64,000 nucleotides of DNA from Gammaproteobacteria bacterium (GCA_030746435.1 JASLMV010000010.1:37144-101143), one strand, 5' to 3'. Positions 45,519 to 54,958 are shown, numbered from the stretch's first letter. Notes: generated from the letters alone by a model not told the origin. Program-made: numbers and translations.

Positions 45519-46769
45519 TCAACCGAGGGTGGCGCTAAGCATAAAAAAGAATATGATCGAAAGAACTGCGCCGGCCGGAATAGTTATGACCCATGACAGG
45601 AAAATCCTGCGGACAACAGATAAGTTTATAGCGGCGATTCCGCGGGCCATGCCCACGCCCAGGATTGCGCCTACCAGTGTATGTGTCGTGGAAATCGGGA
45701 TGCCCGTACCGGATGCAACGACGATTGTAGTTGCGGCCGCGAGTTCGGCGGCGAACCCGCGGCTGGGCGTCAGGTCGGTTATGCGTCGGCCGACCATCGC
45801 GATCACGCGCCGGCCGTAGGTTGCCAGTCCCACCACGATGCCCATGCCGCCGAGCAGGAGTATCCATATCGATACGGCTGATTCCTGACCGACCACGCCG
45901 GAATTGGCCACGCTGATAACCGCAGCCACCGGACCGATCGCGTTGGCAACGTCATTCGAGCCGTGTGCAAAGGCCATGCCTGAGGCCGTAACCACCATGA
46001 GTATGGCAAACACCCGTTCTACCGTTGCGAAGTGAAATTCCTTCTCGGCCTGCGGGTCGGGCTGAATCCGGTTGATAAAAAGTTTCCCGCAAACCCCGAT
46101 AAAGGCGCCAAGGCCCAGCGCGATGAGATAGCATTCTGCCGTGCTGATCTCGAGACCGACATGTTTCAGTCCCTTGAACATCGTGACGAGGGAAAGCATG
46201 AATACGGTAAGAAATATATAAAAGGGCACAAATCGCTTGGCCCGTTCCAATGGATTAGTGCGTGACAATATTAGCCAGCGTACCGAACTGAATATTACGT
46301 AGGCGAGGATGCCGGCGACCAGCGGAGAAACCACCCAGCTTGCAACGATGCTACCTACCATCGTCCATTTAACCGAGTCCGGCCCGATGCCCACAATCGC
46401 AAAACCGATAATCGCCCCGACGATGGAGTGCGTCGTCGAAACGGGCCAGCCTTTCATGGATGCAATCAGTAGCCAGAGACCGGCAGCCAGCAGCGCAGAG
46501 AGCATGCCAAATATGAGAATTTCCGGCTTGTCGATTAGAAAGGTAGAGTCGACCATACCCTTGCGTATGGTTGAGGTTACTTCGCCGCCGGCGAGTACCG
46601 CGCCGCCGAATTCGAATACGGCGGCGATCAGAAGAGCCTGTTTTATCGTGATCGCGCGTGAGCCGATGGAGGTGGCCATCGCGTTTGCGACATCGTTCGC
46701 ACCGATCCCCCATGCCATGAACAGACCGAAACCGGCCGCAAGGACGATGTAGACAAGTGCGTCTTCCAA
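45519..46769 (-). CDS. pit: PiT-family inorganic phosphate transporter
   Basis: 416-residue membrane protein with the inverted-repeat PiT layout. Signature motifs appear twice, once per half: GANDVANAMATSIGSRAIT near the N-terminus and GSNDVANAIGPVAAV in the centre, plus two PVSTTH / PISTTHT motifs. PiT carriers import phosphate as metal-phosphate with protons. Its gene follows the DUF47 gene by 24 bases, the common accessory-transporter pair. Confidence 0.92.
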   Translation of the reverse strand: MEDALVYIVLAAGFGLFMAWGIGANDVANAMATSIGSRAITIKQALLIAAVFEFGGAVLAGGEVTSTIRKGMVDSTFLIDKPEILIFGMLSALLAAGLWLLIASMKGWPVSTTHSIVGAIIGFAIVGIGPDSVKWTMVGSIVASWVVSPLVAGILAYVIFSSVRWLILSRTNPLERAKRFVPFYIFLTVFMLSLVTMFKGLKHVGLEISTAECYLIALGLGAFIGVCGKLFINRIQPDPQAEKEFHFATVERVFAILMVVTASGMAFAHGSNDVANAIGPVAAVISVANSGVVGQESAVSIWILLLGGMGIVVGLATYGRRVIAMVGRRITDLTPSRGFAAELAAATTIVVASGTGIPISTTHTLVGAILGVGMARGIAAINLSVVRRIFLSWVITIPAGAVLSIIFFFMLSATLG

Positions 46770-46793
46770 AGATCTTTCCCCGGAAATGTTTTC

Positions 46794-47468
46794 TTAATGT
46801 GACAGCAGGAGTTCGAGGCGTCTGCCTATGCGCTCGGCAACGTCTCCGATTTCGCCTACCAGTTCAATAACCCGATAAAGGAACATGACATCAACAGGCG
46901 GCAAATCCTTCTCAATCCCAAAAAGTTTGGTTCGGAGTTGTGCCTGCATTTCATCGGTGTCATTCTCGATTGCATCGAGTTCTTCGACCAGGCTGATCAC
47001 CAGTTCGGCTTCGGCACCACGGAACCCGGTTTCGAAGAGCTCGTCCAGCTCCCGAATACTTTTACGTGCTTTCTTCGCGGCATCAATGTTGCGGCTCGTA
47101 AATGCGATGAAGTCCTTCTGCAGGGGCTCGGGAATGCGCATCCGCCTGCCGAGCACGAGACCGGATACGTGGCGCGCCTTGTTTGCGATACGATCCTGTA
47201 CCAGAAGAAGGTTCAGAATATCTTCCCGTGACACCGGCATGAACAGGCTTTTGGGTAAATGCGAACGGATCTCCTTTTTAAGTTCATCCGCTTCATTTTC
47301 CAGGTGAACGATTTTTCCCCTCGACTCTTCAACCTTGTCCCAGTTGTCGGCAACAACATGCTCGAACAGGGTGATCAGTTCCTTGGCAGCCTGGTAACAG
47401 GTGTTACCGTGTTCCTGCAGAGGAATAGCAGGAGATGCGCCGAAGACCTTGCTGACATAATTTCCCAT
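46794..47468 (-). CDS. DUF47/TIGR00153 PhoU-like accessory protein
   Basis: 224-residue all-helical PhoU-like protein of the family that accompanies PiT transporters. Motifs: NTCYQAAKELITLFEHV, VHLENEADELKKEIRSHL (PhoU-type ExxxD metal motif) and a terminal VIELVGEIGDVAERIGRRLE. It is thought to modulate the transporter. The start at 47468 follows family length. It is first in a two-gene operon with pit. Confidence 0.88.
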   Translation of the reverse strand: MGNYVSKVFGASPAIPLQEHGNTCYQAAKELITLFEHVVADNWDKVEESRGKIVHLENEADELKKEIRSHLPKSLFMPVSREDILNLLLVQDRIANKARHVSGLVLGRRMRIPEPLQKDFIAFTSRNIDAAKKARKSIRELDELFETGFRGAEAELVISLVEELDAIENDTDEMQAQLRTKLFGIEKDLPPVDVMFLYRVIELVGEIGDVAERIGRRLELLLSH

Positions 47469-47683
47469 GTATTTGATTCCCAAGGAAAAACAGTAAATAT
47501 ATTGGCGGGACAATGGTCTGTGCGGCGGATTATGAAGACAGTTATTTCCTGTTGCAACAACTATTTTTGGCATTGTCAGGAAGGCACCAGGCACTCGAAG
47601 TCGGACAGCCCGGGATTGCCGTTTACAGCTATGCTAAAGGTACTTATTGAGTTCGATGCCGGCATGAGAAAGCGGCTTTAAAA

Positions 47684-48355
47684 ATGACTGAAACGGATTT
47701 AAATCCAGAGGGATCATTGCGGCTCCTTGTTTTCGGCGGCAGCGGCAAAAGCGGTACCCACCTGGTTGAGCAGGCGCTGGCGCAGGGGCACCGGGTGACC
47801 GCCGTGCTCCGCGACGCCGGCCGTTTATCGGTCAATCATCCCGGGCTCGAAATCGCCGAGGGGATGCCGGATGATGCAGATTTTCTGGCCGAGGTCACCG
47901 CAAAGGGCTTTGATGCCGCCTTGTCGACTCTGGGCATTACGCATTGGAGCAATACGACGCCGCTCGCGGATATGACGCGGGTCATCGTCGCTGCGCTCGA
48001 AGCGCAGCACATCGAGCGTTTCGTTTGCATGACCTCACTGGGTTGTGGTGAGAGCGCCGGGCAGGGTGCCTGGACGGTGCGCCTGTTCCAGCACACGGCG
48101 CTGAAATATATTTTGCGCGACAAGGACGTTCAGGAGGAAGTCATACGCAACAGCAAGCTGCGCTGGACATTGCTGCGGCCGGCCCGGTTGATGCAGGAAG
48201 CGAGCAAGGGTGAAATCATCCGGTGGGAGGGATCGCCGCCGGACCGGCGGATCAAGTGGGAGGTCAGTTTCGCGGAAGCTGCTGAACAAATGCTCGCGAT
48301 GTTGAGTGATCCGGATTTCGTGCACAAAGCTATACAGATCGCCAGGTCAGGCTGA
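47684..48355 (+). CDS. NAD(P)-binding oxidoreductase (atypical SDR)
   Basis: 223-residue Rossmann-fold protein; dinucleotide loop LLVFGGSGKSGTHLVEQAL (GxxGxxG), then ALSTLGITHW and FVCMTSLG. It lacks the classical YxxxK pair, placing it among the atypical NAD(P)H-binding (NmrA/BVR-B-like) family. Function unknown. Similar in layout to the protein at 52971, which suggests a family duplication in the genome. Confidence 0.8.
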   Translation: MTETDLNPEGSLRLLVFGGSGKSGTHLVEQALAQGHRVTAVLRDAGRLSVNHPGLEIAEGMPDDADFLAEVTAKGFDAALSTLGITHWSNTTPLADMTRVIVAALEAQHIERFVCMTSLGCGESAGQGAWTVRLFQHTALKYILRDKDVQEEVIRNSKLRWTLLRPARLMQEASKGEIIRWEGSPPDRRIKWEVSFAEAAEQMLAMLSDPDFVHKAIQIARSG

Positions 48356-48372
48356 GTGTTTCAAGTACCTGC

Positions 48373-49473
48373 TCACAGCTCGTAGTCAGGATAGATTTGC
48401 CTGAACTTAGCGATCTCTGTTATCGCAAGCGCGTTTTCGTCGGTCTCCATAAGCCTTTCGATGCCTGCGGCCCAGACCTGCGGGTCGGCGAGTTCGTCGG
48501 CCGGATTGATGACAATGATTTCATCCAGGACTGCCGCATCGGCGTCTTCCTGCTCCTGCAATTCCGAGGCTGCGTAACCGTCCGCCAGGTTCGCGCGAGT
48601 GCGGATGCCGGACCCGGGCTCCCCGGCAGATTCCGGATACACGGTCAGCAGCTTGTCGAACTCGGCATCGGCCAGTGCCGTTTCCCCCGCATCGAGCAGC
48701 GCCTCGATGCCGGCCAGCCAGACGTTCGCGGCTGGCCGTGCGCCGGCTTCCCAGGCTTCGAGCGCATTGACCGCGAGCCTGTGGTCGGGTTCAGGGGCGC
48801 TCTTGCGGGCCATGACGGCAATTTCGTCGAGTGAATCAGCACCTGTTTCCGCTTCTTCGGTGCTCTTTGCCGAAAATGCGCTGACAGATGCCGGAGCATC
48901 CTGCAGTCGCTTTTCCGCCTCACGTGTTATTACGACCATTTCCTGGATTTCGGCAGGGTGCGCCGGTGCCATGGACGGTGTGGCCAAACCGGCAGCGCGG
49001 TCAGCCCCAAACGAATCCTGTGGCAGGTCCGCGCGTCCCGGCGGCGGCTGTTCGGCAACCGGCGGAGGACTTGCCGAATACCTGTAAATATCGGTTTCTT
49101 TCTTTACCTCCTCCTGGGTTCGTTCCCTGGTCTCGTACAGCAACACTTCCGACTCTGCTGGTACGTTATCGAGTAACGCCGCGGGCTCCTGGTCGAGTAC
49201 CTGTAGCACCAATGCCAGGCAGAAAGCCATGGCCGCAACGGTACCCAGCGGCCGCATCCAGCGCTGCCAGAAGCCGCCTATACCCACGGTATCGCCACTT
49301 GCGAACACTTCGTTGCGCGCTTCTCTCAGTATTGCGTTATCCAGGGCTTCCGGCGGCTCTGCAGGATCGAGATCGTGATAGGCGGCCGACACCGGCGATT
49401 CCCCGTCGAGGTATTCGTCGAGTTCTTCTGCCGACACCGGATCGTTTCTGTCGTTGTGAGGATGCTCAGTCAT
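48373..49473 (-). CDS. Anti-sigma-factor-like membrane protein with TonB-box-like motifs and duplicated C-terminal repeats
   Basis: 366-residue single-span membrane protein directly after the ECF sigma gene (8-base overlap). Cytoplasmic N-terminus (1-75; no HxxxCxxC zinc motif), TM helix (about 77-93) and a long periplasmic part. The periplasmic part contains MVVITREAEKRLQDAPASVS (179-198), which reads like the TonB box and plug start of a TonB-dependent receptor, then DSLDEIAVMARK (213-224) and AVLDEIIVINPA (314-325). Two similar helical repeats follow the last two motifs (VWLAGIEALLDAGETALADA; VWAAGIERLMETDENALAIT), each ending TVYP/QIYP. Position and topology argue for an anti-sigma factor; the unusual motifs suggest contact with TonB or with a receptor. 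No clear family match. Confidence 0.7.
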   Translation of the reverse strand: MTEHPHNDRNDPVSAEELDEYLDGESPVSAAYHDLDPAEPPEALDNAILREARNEVFASGDTVGIGGFWQRWMRPLGTVAAMAFCLALVLQVLDQEPAALLDNVPAESEVLLYETRERTQEEVKKETDIYRYSASPPPVAEQPPPGRADLPQDSFGADRAAGLATPSMAPAHPAEIQEMVVITREAEKRLQDAPASVSAFSAKSTEEAETGADSLDEIAVMARKSAPEPDHRLAVNALEAWEAGARPAANVWLAGIEALLDAGETALADAEFDKLLTVYPESAGEPGSGIRTRANLADGYAASELQEQEDADAAVLDEIIVINPADELADPQVWAAGIERLMETDENALAITEIAKFRQIYPDYEL

Positions 49474-50056
49474 CGTTCATACCTGCCGCTTCCGGTCGCG
49501 GCACACACTGCCGCAACTTGCCAAGCGCGTAGCGCAGCCTGCTCTTCACCGTTTCGCGGCCGACGCCCGTGATGTTGCCGATCTCTTCGAGCGTAAGGCC
49601 GCTCTCTTCATGCAGCAGGAACGCTTCGCGTTGCTCCACCGGCAAAGTATTCAGCGCATCGGTCAGGGTCTTGCACATTTCACTCGCTTCCGCTGCAGCG
49701 ACAGGGTTACCCGTGCTCGCAGCCGGTTCGGGCACGCTGTCGTCCTGGTCTGAAACCACGACGTCGTGTTTGCCTGACCGGCGGTAGTGATCAACCGAGC
49801 AATTGTGGGCAATGTGAAACATATAGGTCGTAAACTTTGCGCTGGGTCGGTAGCTCTTCCGGTTGCGGATAATCCGGCTCCATACTTCCTGGAATATGTC
49901 TTCGGCAAAAGCCTGGTTGCCGATGCGGCGGACTAAATAGCGAAACAAAGCTCCCCGATGACGGTTATACAGGGCCTCGAAAGCATCGACGTCGCCGTCC
50001 CGGTAGCGCAACATCAATGCCGTGTCATTCAACTCTGCCGCCATGGTTTCGAGCAT
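49466..50056 (-). CDS. ECF-type RNA polymerase sigma factor
   Basis: 196-residue sigma-70-family ECF factor. Region 2 includes FEALYNRHRGALFRYLVRRI, AEDIFQEVWSRII and TYMFHIAHNCSVDHYRR; region 4 is LPVEQREAFLLHEESGLTLE followed by EIGNITGVGRETVKSRL, a standard helix-turn-helix. The start may be the ATG at 50056 (AGGG just upstream) or 50044; the upstream TTG at 50089 is less likely. It lies between the VWA lipoprotein gene (114 bases upstream) and the anti-sigma-like gene. Target promoters cannot be seen. Confidence 0.92.
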   Translation of the reverse strand: MLETMAAELNDTALMLRYRDGDVDAFEALYNRHRGALFRYLVRRIGNQAFAEDIFQEVWSRIIRNRKSYRPSAKFTTYMFHIAHNCSVDHYRRSGKHDVVVSDQDDSVPEPAASTGNPVAAAEASEMCKTLTDALNTLPVEQREAFLLHEESGLTLEEIGNITGVGRETVKSRLRYALGKLRQCVPRPEAAGMNDD

Positions 50057-50169
50057 ACGCCCTGAGCCTTGCCAAAGTAACAGCGTCAAAGTAACTGTCG
50101 GGACAGAGCCGGGCGAGCGTCCCGGAGATCATGGACGCCCGCCCGGATGTTCACCACCCGGGGCCGCAG

Positions 50170-52011
50170 TTACCTGGAGGCGACGCGATCGTTCGCCTGC
50201 ACAGACAGGCTGTCGGCCAGGTCTACAAGGCTGATGAACTCACCGCGGTAACCGTGCGGGTCGTTGGCCCGGCCTTTAACGGCCAGTTTGCGTATACCTT
50301 CGTAACCGAAATCCTCGAGGTACTCGCCGCCACGTAAAGCCTGGCCGAATGCAGCCACCGCGCCTGCAAACTTAAGTTCGGGGCTGGCAGCGTCGAGATC
50401 CACAATGTCATTGCGGTGTACGGCCTGCTCGATCAGGGTGCTTGCAGCGCCGTCTGGTTGCTTGAAGCGCAGCCTGACGAAAGCCAGTTCGTGCTGCCCG
50501 CCCGGGGTCCTGGCGAGCCTGTTGGCGTCACTGGTGCCGTAGCGGAGCGGATCGACACGCTGACCAGCTGACCCGACGAGGCTGATTTCGTACAGCGCGG
50601 TAACCGTGTGGCCGGCACCGATCTCGCCCGCGTCAATCTTGTCGTTGTTGAAGTCCTCGCGGCGGAGCATCCGGTTCTCGTAGCCGATCAACCGGTACTC
50701 GGCAACGACGCCCGGGTTGAATTCAACCTGGATCTTTACGTCCTTGGCGATCGTCTGCAGCGTAGAGCTCAGTTCTTCGACCAGTACCTTGCGCGCCTCT
50801 TTCAGGCCGTCGATATAGGCATAGTTACCGTTGCCTTCGTCGGCGAGCTGTTCCATCAGGCGATCGTTGTAGTTGCCGGTGCCAAAGCCAAGCGTCGTCA
50901 GCGAGATGCCTTTCCTGCGGCGTTCCTCGACCATGTCGACAAGCGCTTCGAAGTTCACGGTGCCGACATTGAAATCGCCGTCGGTCGCCAGGATCACGCG
51001 GTTGATGCCGTCTTCTATATAGCCCTGCTCGGCCATCTGGTAGGCGAGGTTGATACCGGCAGCGCCATTAGTACGCCCGCCCGCGCGGAGCTGATCGAGT
51101 GCATTCATGATTTGGGCTTTCTTGTTGCCCGGGGTCGGTTCCAGGATGATGCCCGTTGCGCCGGCATAGACGACCATCGAAATCGAGTCATCGGAGCCCA
51201 GCTGCTTCGTCAGCAGTCGAAATGCATTTTTCAGCAGGGGCAGTTTATCCGGGCTCTGCATTGAGCCGGAGACATCGATCAGGAACACCAGGTTCGCATC
51301 CGGACGATCCGCCGCTTCCACCTCGAAGCCCTTCAGCCCCACCTGCAGCAGGTGCGTATCCGGGTTCCAGGGTGTCCGGGCAACCTCCATGTTGATACTG
51401 AACGGAGTGCGCGTGTTCTTTGGCACGTCGTAGTTATACGAGAAGTAATTGATCAGCTCCTCAACCCGAACCGCATCCTGCGGCGGCAGGTAACCATCAT
51501 TTAGCATCCTGCGTACGTTCGTGTACGAGCCCGTGTCGACGTCGATGCTGAAAGTCGAAACGGGGTGTTCGCTGACCAGCCGTATCGGGTTACTGTCGAG
51601 GTGCGCGTAGTTTTCACGGTTGACAGGTTCTGACGGCATGCGCAGATGGTCGAGCTGACCGGGCTGGGAGGCGTAGCGACTTACTGCGGCATCTCTGTGA
51701 AGCACAAAGGCTTGCTCCTCCAGTGCTCGCCCCTGTTTGCGCGTGGTCACCATGATCTCATCGAGAGACAACGGAGCGACTGCCACAGGCTTGTCGTTGA
51801 GCGTCACCGGCGGCGCTGCTTCCCCGGGTTGGGTCACGCTAGAGGCCTGCGGTTCCGTTTTGGTGTCTTCGGGCGGCGGGGTCGTTACCGCCTGTGATTT
51901 TCCCGGTTGCTCGGGCTGGGTGGTGCAGGCCATCAGCGCGACAAGGGCGCCGGCCAGTACCAGCATGAGCTTGTGCAGCCGCCGGGCCAAAAAATATGCT
52001 GCGTGTTGCAT
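50170..52011 (-). CDS. VWA-domain lipoprotein with TonB-box-like segment
   Basis: 613-residue predicted lipoprotein (lipobox LMAC, Cys29; GGAGAACGTC before the ATG at 52011). A Pro/Thr-rich linker contains SLDEIMVTTRKQG (82-94), a TonB-box-like peptide also found in the neighbouring anti-sigma-like protein. The rest matches the YfbK-like family: STFSIDVDTGSYTNVRRML, then the VWA domain with MIDAS motif FLIDVSGSMQ and a C-terminal DUF3520-like region (LDAASPELKFAGAVAAFGQA). VWA domains bind ligands through a metal. Paired with the sigma factor in one transcription direction, it probably senses or responds to an envelope condition. Confidence 0.82.
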   Translation of the reverse strand: MQHAAYFLARRLHKLMLVLAGALVALMACTTQPEQPGKSQAVTTPPPEDTKTEPQASSVTQPGEAAPPVTLNDKPVAVAPLSLDEIMVTTRKQGRALEEQAFVLHRDAAVSRYASQPGQLDHLRMPSEPVNRENYAHLDSNPIRLVSEHPVSTFSIDVDTGSYTNVRRMLNDGYLPPQDAVRVEELINYFSYNYDVPKNTRTPFSINMEVARTPWNPDTHLLQVGLKGFEVEAADRPDANLVFLIDVSGSMQSPDKLPLLKNAFRLLTKQLGSDDSISMVVYAGATGIILEPTPGNKKAQIMNALDQLRAGGRTNGAAGINLAYQMAEQGYIEDGINRVILATDGDFNVGTVNFEALVDMVEERRRKGISLTTLGFGTGNYNDRLMEQLADEGNGNYAYIDGLKEARKVLVEELSSTLQTIAKDVKIQVEFNPGVVAEYRLIGYENRMLRREDFNNDKIDAGEIGAGHTVTALYEISLVGSAGQRVDPLRYGTSDANRLARTPGGQHELAFVRLRFKQPDGAASTLIEQAVHRNDIVDLDAASPELKFAGAVAAFGQALRGGEYLEDFGYEGIRKLAVKGRANDPHGYRGEFISLVDLADSLSVQANDRVASR

Positions 52012-52128
52012 GACGTTCTCCTGTATCGGGCACCGTAGAGGGGGTGCGTATACGGCTATAAACGCAGGGGATGAGGGAATGGGGTTAGAGGAGGAGAAAA
52101 AATAGGGGGCGAACGGCGTGGGCCGCTT

Positions 52129-52857
52129 ATGTTGCGGGGCCATAATATTTTCTCAATAATCGGCGTCGTGCTTAAACATCCCTGGATCGTTATTGTGCTG
52201 GTGCCCTGTAGCGTTAACCTGCTGCTGGTCGGCATGTATTTCTCGGGTGTTCCCCTGCTCGCAAATATCGTCGCACCGTACATGCCTGACGTCGCACAGA
52301 TGCGTGAATTCGGCCTGCTCGAGAACCTGGAAAATATCTATTTGCTGACCATGGCGGCCATGGGTGTCGCGGCCATCCGCCTGAAGACCCTGCAGCTGGA
52401 GAAGGCGGCCGCAGTCTTATATACGCTGTTCGCGATATTCCTGTTTCTGGAAGAGGTCGACTACGGTTTGCACTGGATCGAGTTCCTGCGCGGCACGCCG
52501 CCCGAAGAACAACTGGTCATCCGCAACCTGCACAACCAGGACAGCGGCTTCATCGACACGATCATCAAAGAGGGCATGGCCTACGTCACGCTGATCTGGT
52601 TCGTGATCGCGCCGTTTGCTCTACAGCGTTCAAAAAACAGGTGGGTGCGTTATCTGTTGCCCGCGAAACAATACGCAATCGCTTTCCTACTGATCGTGCT
52701 TATTTCGCGCCTCGCACACTACCTGGACGACCAGGGCAGGGGCAATACGAGCCTGCTGCGGAACATCAGCGAGTTTCGTGAGCACGGTATGTTCTACCTG
52801 TACATGATCTGGTCCTACACCCTGATTTACAGGCGCAGCCTGGGTTCCGGCACCTAA
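52129..52857 (+). CDS. Integral membrane protein of unknown function
   Basis: 242-residue protein with about six predicted membrane helices (around residues 17-45, 65-83, 92-112, 148-166, 180-197 and 222-238). Between helices 3 and 4 is an acidic/polar loop with HNQDSGFIDT; a conserved-looking FLEEVDYGLHWIE lies at the end of helix 3. I do not recognise a family. It starts in front of the divergent VWA lipoprotein gene (117 bases between). Confidence 0.65.
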   Translation: MLRGHNIFSIIGVVLKHPWIVIVLVPCSVNLLLVGMYFSGVPLLANIVAPYMPDVAQMREFGLLENLENIYLLTMAAMGVAAIRLKTLQLEKAAAVLYTLFAIFLFLEEVDYGLHWIEFLRGTPPEEQLVIRNLHNQDSGFIDTIIKEGMAYVTLIWFVIAPFALQRSKNRWVRYLLPAKQYAIAFLLIVLISRLAHYLDDQGRGNTSLLRNISEFREHGMFYLYMIWSYTLIYRRSLGSGT

Positions 52858-52970
52858 GCCAGGGCCATTTCCGGTCCCCGACGGAAACCACATTTGTGTT
52901 TAGTCTAACGAGGCTGAAATAATTCCCCTTTAGACTACCGGGCGTTTCATTTGGTGTGTCGGGGGAGTAC

Positions 52971-53678
52971 GTGGCGTTGGAAGCACTCATTCTGGGTTCC
53001 ACGGGACCAACAGGGGTAATGCTGGTCAATCGTCTGTGCGCGGCAGGGCACAGTGTTAGCGTTATTCATCGCTCGGATACGCGCCGTGCAGAGTTCGAGG
53101 GAATGGGCGCCCGGGTGATTCGTGGGGATGCGTTCGACCGGGAAGGCTACGTCGCCGCCATCAAGGAAGCCGCGAAACCGGGCGCTATCGTGATCAATCT
53201 GCTCGGCGGCAATCCCTTCAATGCGCCGGATACCTGGCCCGACTACGAGGGCAACGTAAACGCGATCGACGGTGCCACCGCCGCCGGGCTGTCGAGGTTT
53301 ATTCTCGTCACATCTGTCGGCACGGGGAAGAGCTGGCAATTCGTACCGGGGGAAGCCTACATACGCCCCATACTCGAATTGAAATCCAGGGCCGAGGAGC
53401 ACCTGAAGGAAACTGCTCTGGACTGGACGATCATAAAACCCGGCGGCCTTGGCCCACCTGACTACCGGATCAAGCGGGGCAACCCGCTGATTACCGAGAA
53501 CTATGGCGTTCGCGGGCTGATCGACCGCGAGGACCTTGCGGACGTGATCCTGCGCGTGCTGTTCGATGAGTCGGGCACGACCATTCACAAAGAACTTTAC
53601 GTGGTAGTGGATCGCATCGAACACCATGCCGGCGAGCCGGTGCCGTTCCCGTTGGCTGAACTGCCCGCGGGCCTCTAG
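52971..53678 (+). CDS. NAD(P)-binding epimerase/oxidoreductase-like protein
   Basis: 235-residue Rossmann protein; dinucleotide loop LILGSTGPTGVMLVNRL, followed by VIHRSDTRR, FILVTSVGTG and TIIKPGGLGPPDY. Belongs to the same atypical SDR (NAD(P)H-binding) group as the protein at 47684. A GGGGGAG site three bases upstream of the GTG at 52971 fixes that start over an upstream GTG at 52956. Substrate unknown. Confidence 0.78.
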   Translation: MALEALILGSTGPTGVMLVNRLCAAGHSVSVIHRSDTRRAEFEGMGARVIRGDAFDREGYVAAIKEAAKPGAIVINLLGGNPFNAPDTWPDYEGNVNAIDGATAAGLSRFILVTSVGTGKSWQFVPGEAYIRPILELKSRAEEHLKETALDWTIIKPGGLGPPDYRIKRGNPLITENYGVRGLIDREDLADVILRVLFDESGTTIHKELYVVVDRIEHHAGEPVPFPLAELPAGL

Positions 53679-53691
53679 TTACGCATCGTGC

Positions 53692-54819
53692 CTAGACGAC
53701 CCTGACCCGTTTCGCAAAGCTGCCGTCCCGGTAAGCCCTTTCCAGGTCGGCCGCCACACCTTCGTGCACTACTTTCCCTGCGTGTACCGTCAGGCCGTTC
53801 TTAAGATGTGGGTTTGCGACGATGGCTTGTCGCCAGCCCAGGTCTGCGAGCTGTTTGACGAACGGCAGGGTGGCGCAGTTCAGGGCGATACTGGATGTAA
53901 GTGGAACGGCGCCGGGCATATTGGCAACACAGTAGTGCACCACACCGTCGACGACGTAGGTGGGCTCGGCATGCGTCGTGGGCACGCTGGTTTCGAAACA
54001 ACCGCCCTGGTCGATGGCGATATCGACGACCACGGAGCCGGACTTCATGTTGCCGATCATTTCACGGGTCATGACTTTGGGCGCCGCGTGCCCCGGGATA
54101 AGCACCGCCCCTATGACGAGGTCTGCGTCTTCTGTAAGTGTGCGGAGCGATTCGCTGGTCGAGTAAACGGTCTTGATGTGATTTCCGAACCTGTCTGAGA
54201 GTTCCGCAAGCCGGCTTAAAGAAATATCAAGAACAGTGACGTCTGCCTGCATACCGACTGCGATCTCCGCGGCAGCCGTCCCGGCAACGCCGCCGCCTAT
54301 GATCACGACTTTTGCCGGGTTTACCCCCGGTATACCGCCGAGCAGGATGCCCCGGCCACCCGCCGCTTTTTCCAGACATGCGGCACCCGCCTGGATCGAC
54401 ATCCGGCCAGCGACCTGGCTCATAGGGGTCAGGAGCGGCAGCGATCCGTCGTCGGCTGTGATGGTTTCATAAGCAATCGCCGTTGCCCCCGAATCGCACA
54501 GGCCCCGGGCCTGAACGGGGTCGGCTGCGAGGTGGAGGTAAGTAAACAGTAACTGCTTCGGTCTGAGCTGCGCGCATTCGGCGGGTTGCGGTTCCTTGAC
54601 CTTGACGATCATGTCCGCCCGGGCAAATACATTTTCAGCAGCGGGCAGTATCGTCGCACCGGCGAGTTCGTAGTCATCGTCTGTGGCGCCGATACCCAGA
54701 CCGGCGTCCGTTTCCACGACAACGCTGTGCCGCGCGTCGACCAGTTCGCGTACCGCGGCGGGTACGAGTCCGACCCGGTATTCATGGACCTTGATTTCCT
54801 TCGGGACGCCTATGCGCAT
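53692..54819 (-). CDS. ald: Alanine dehydrogenase
   Basis: 375-residue NAD-dependent alanine dehydrogenase (L-alanine to pyruvate and ammonia, reversible). N-terminus MRIGVPKEIKVHEYRVGL, catalytic segments KVKEPQP and YLHLAAD, the AGRMSIQAGAACLEK segment and the NAD-binding VVIIGGGVAGTAAAEIAVG are typical. The start has GGAGG upstream. It is divergent from an Lrp/AsnC regulator with 145 bases between, the usual partner pair; Lrp-type activators commonly induce ald with alanine. Confidence 0.95.
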   Translation of the reverse strand: MRIGVPKEIKVHEYRVGLVPAAVRELVDARHSVVVETDAGLGIGATDDDYELAGATILPAAENVFARADMIVKVKEPQPAECAQLRPKQLLFTYLHLAADPVQARGLCDSGATAIAYETITADDGSLPLLTPMSQVAGRMSIQAGAACLEKAAGGRGILLGGIPGVNPAKVVIIGGGVAGTAAAEIAVGMQADVTVLDISLSRLAELSDRFGNHIKTVYSTSESLRTLTEDADLVIGAVLIPGHAAPKVMTREMIGNMKSGSVVVDIAIDQGGCFETSVPTTHAEPTYVVDGVVHYCVANMPGAVPLTSSIALNCATLPFVKQLADLGWRQAIVANPHLKNGLTVHAGKVVHEGVAADLERAYRDGSFAKRVRVV

Positions 54820-54878
54820 CGTTCTGCCTCCGTGCCGGGCGTTTCGCCTTTAGGCTCAGAGTAGCAGCAATTGGGGGG

Positions 54879-54958
54879 AATATTATTGTGAATATTGTGA
54901 TTAAAGTCCTATATGGACAATATACTGCTTGTTTATAAGTAATTAAAGAAATAATATT
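54879..54958. promoter_or_regulatory. ald-lrp intergenic operator region
   Basis: The AT-rich intergenic space carries three AATATT palindromes (54879, 54891, 54953), an AATATA variant (54919) and a near-perfect inverted repeat GTCC-TATAT-GGAC (54906-54918). Repeated, phased A/T palindromes fit Lrp/AsnC-type binding sites. No footprint evidence; assignments are by inspection. Confidence 0.4.
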
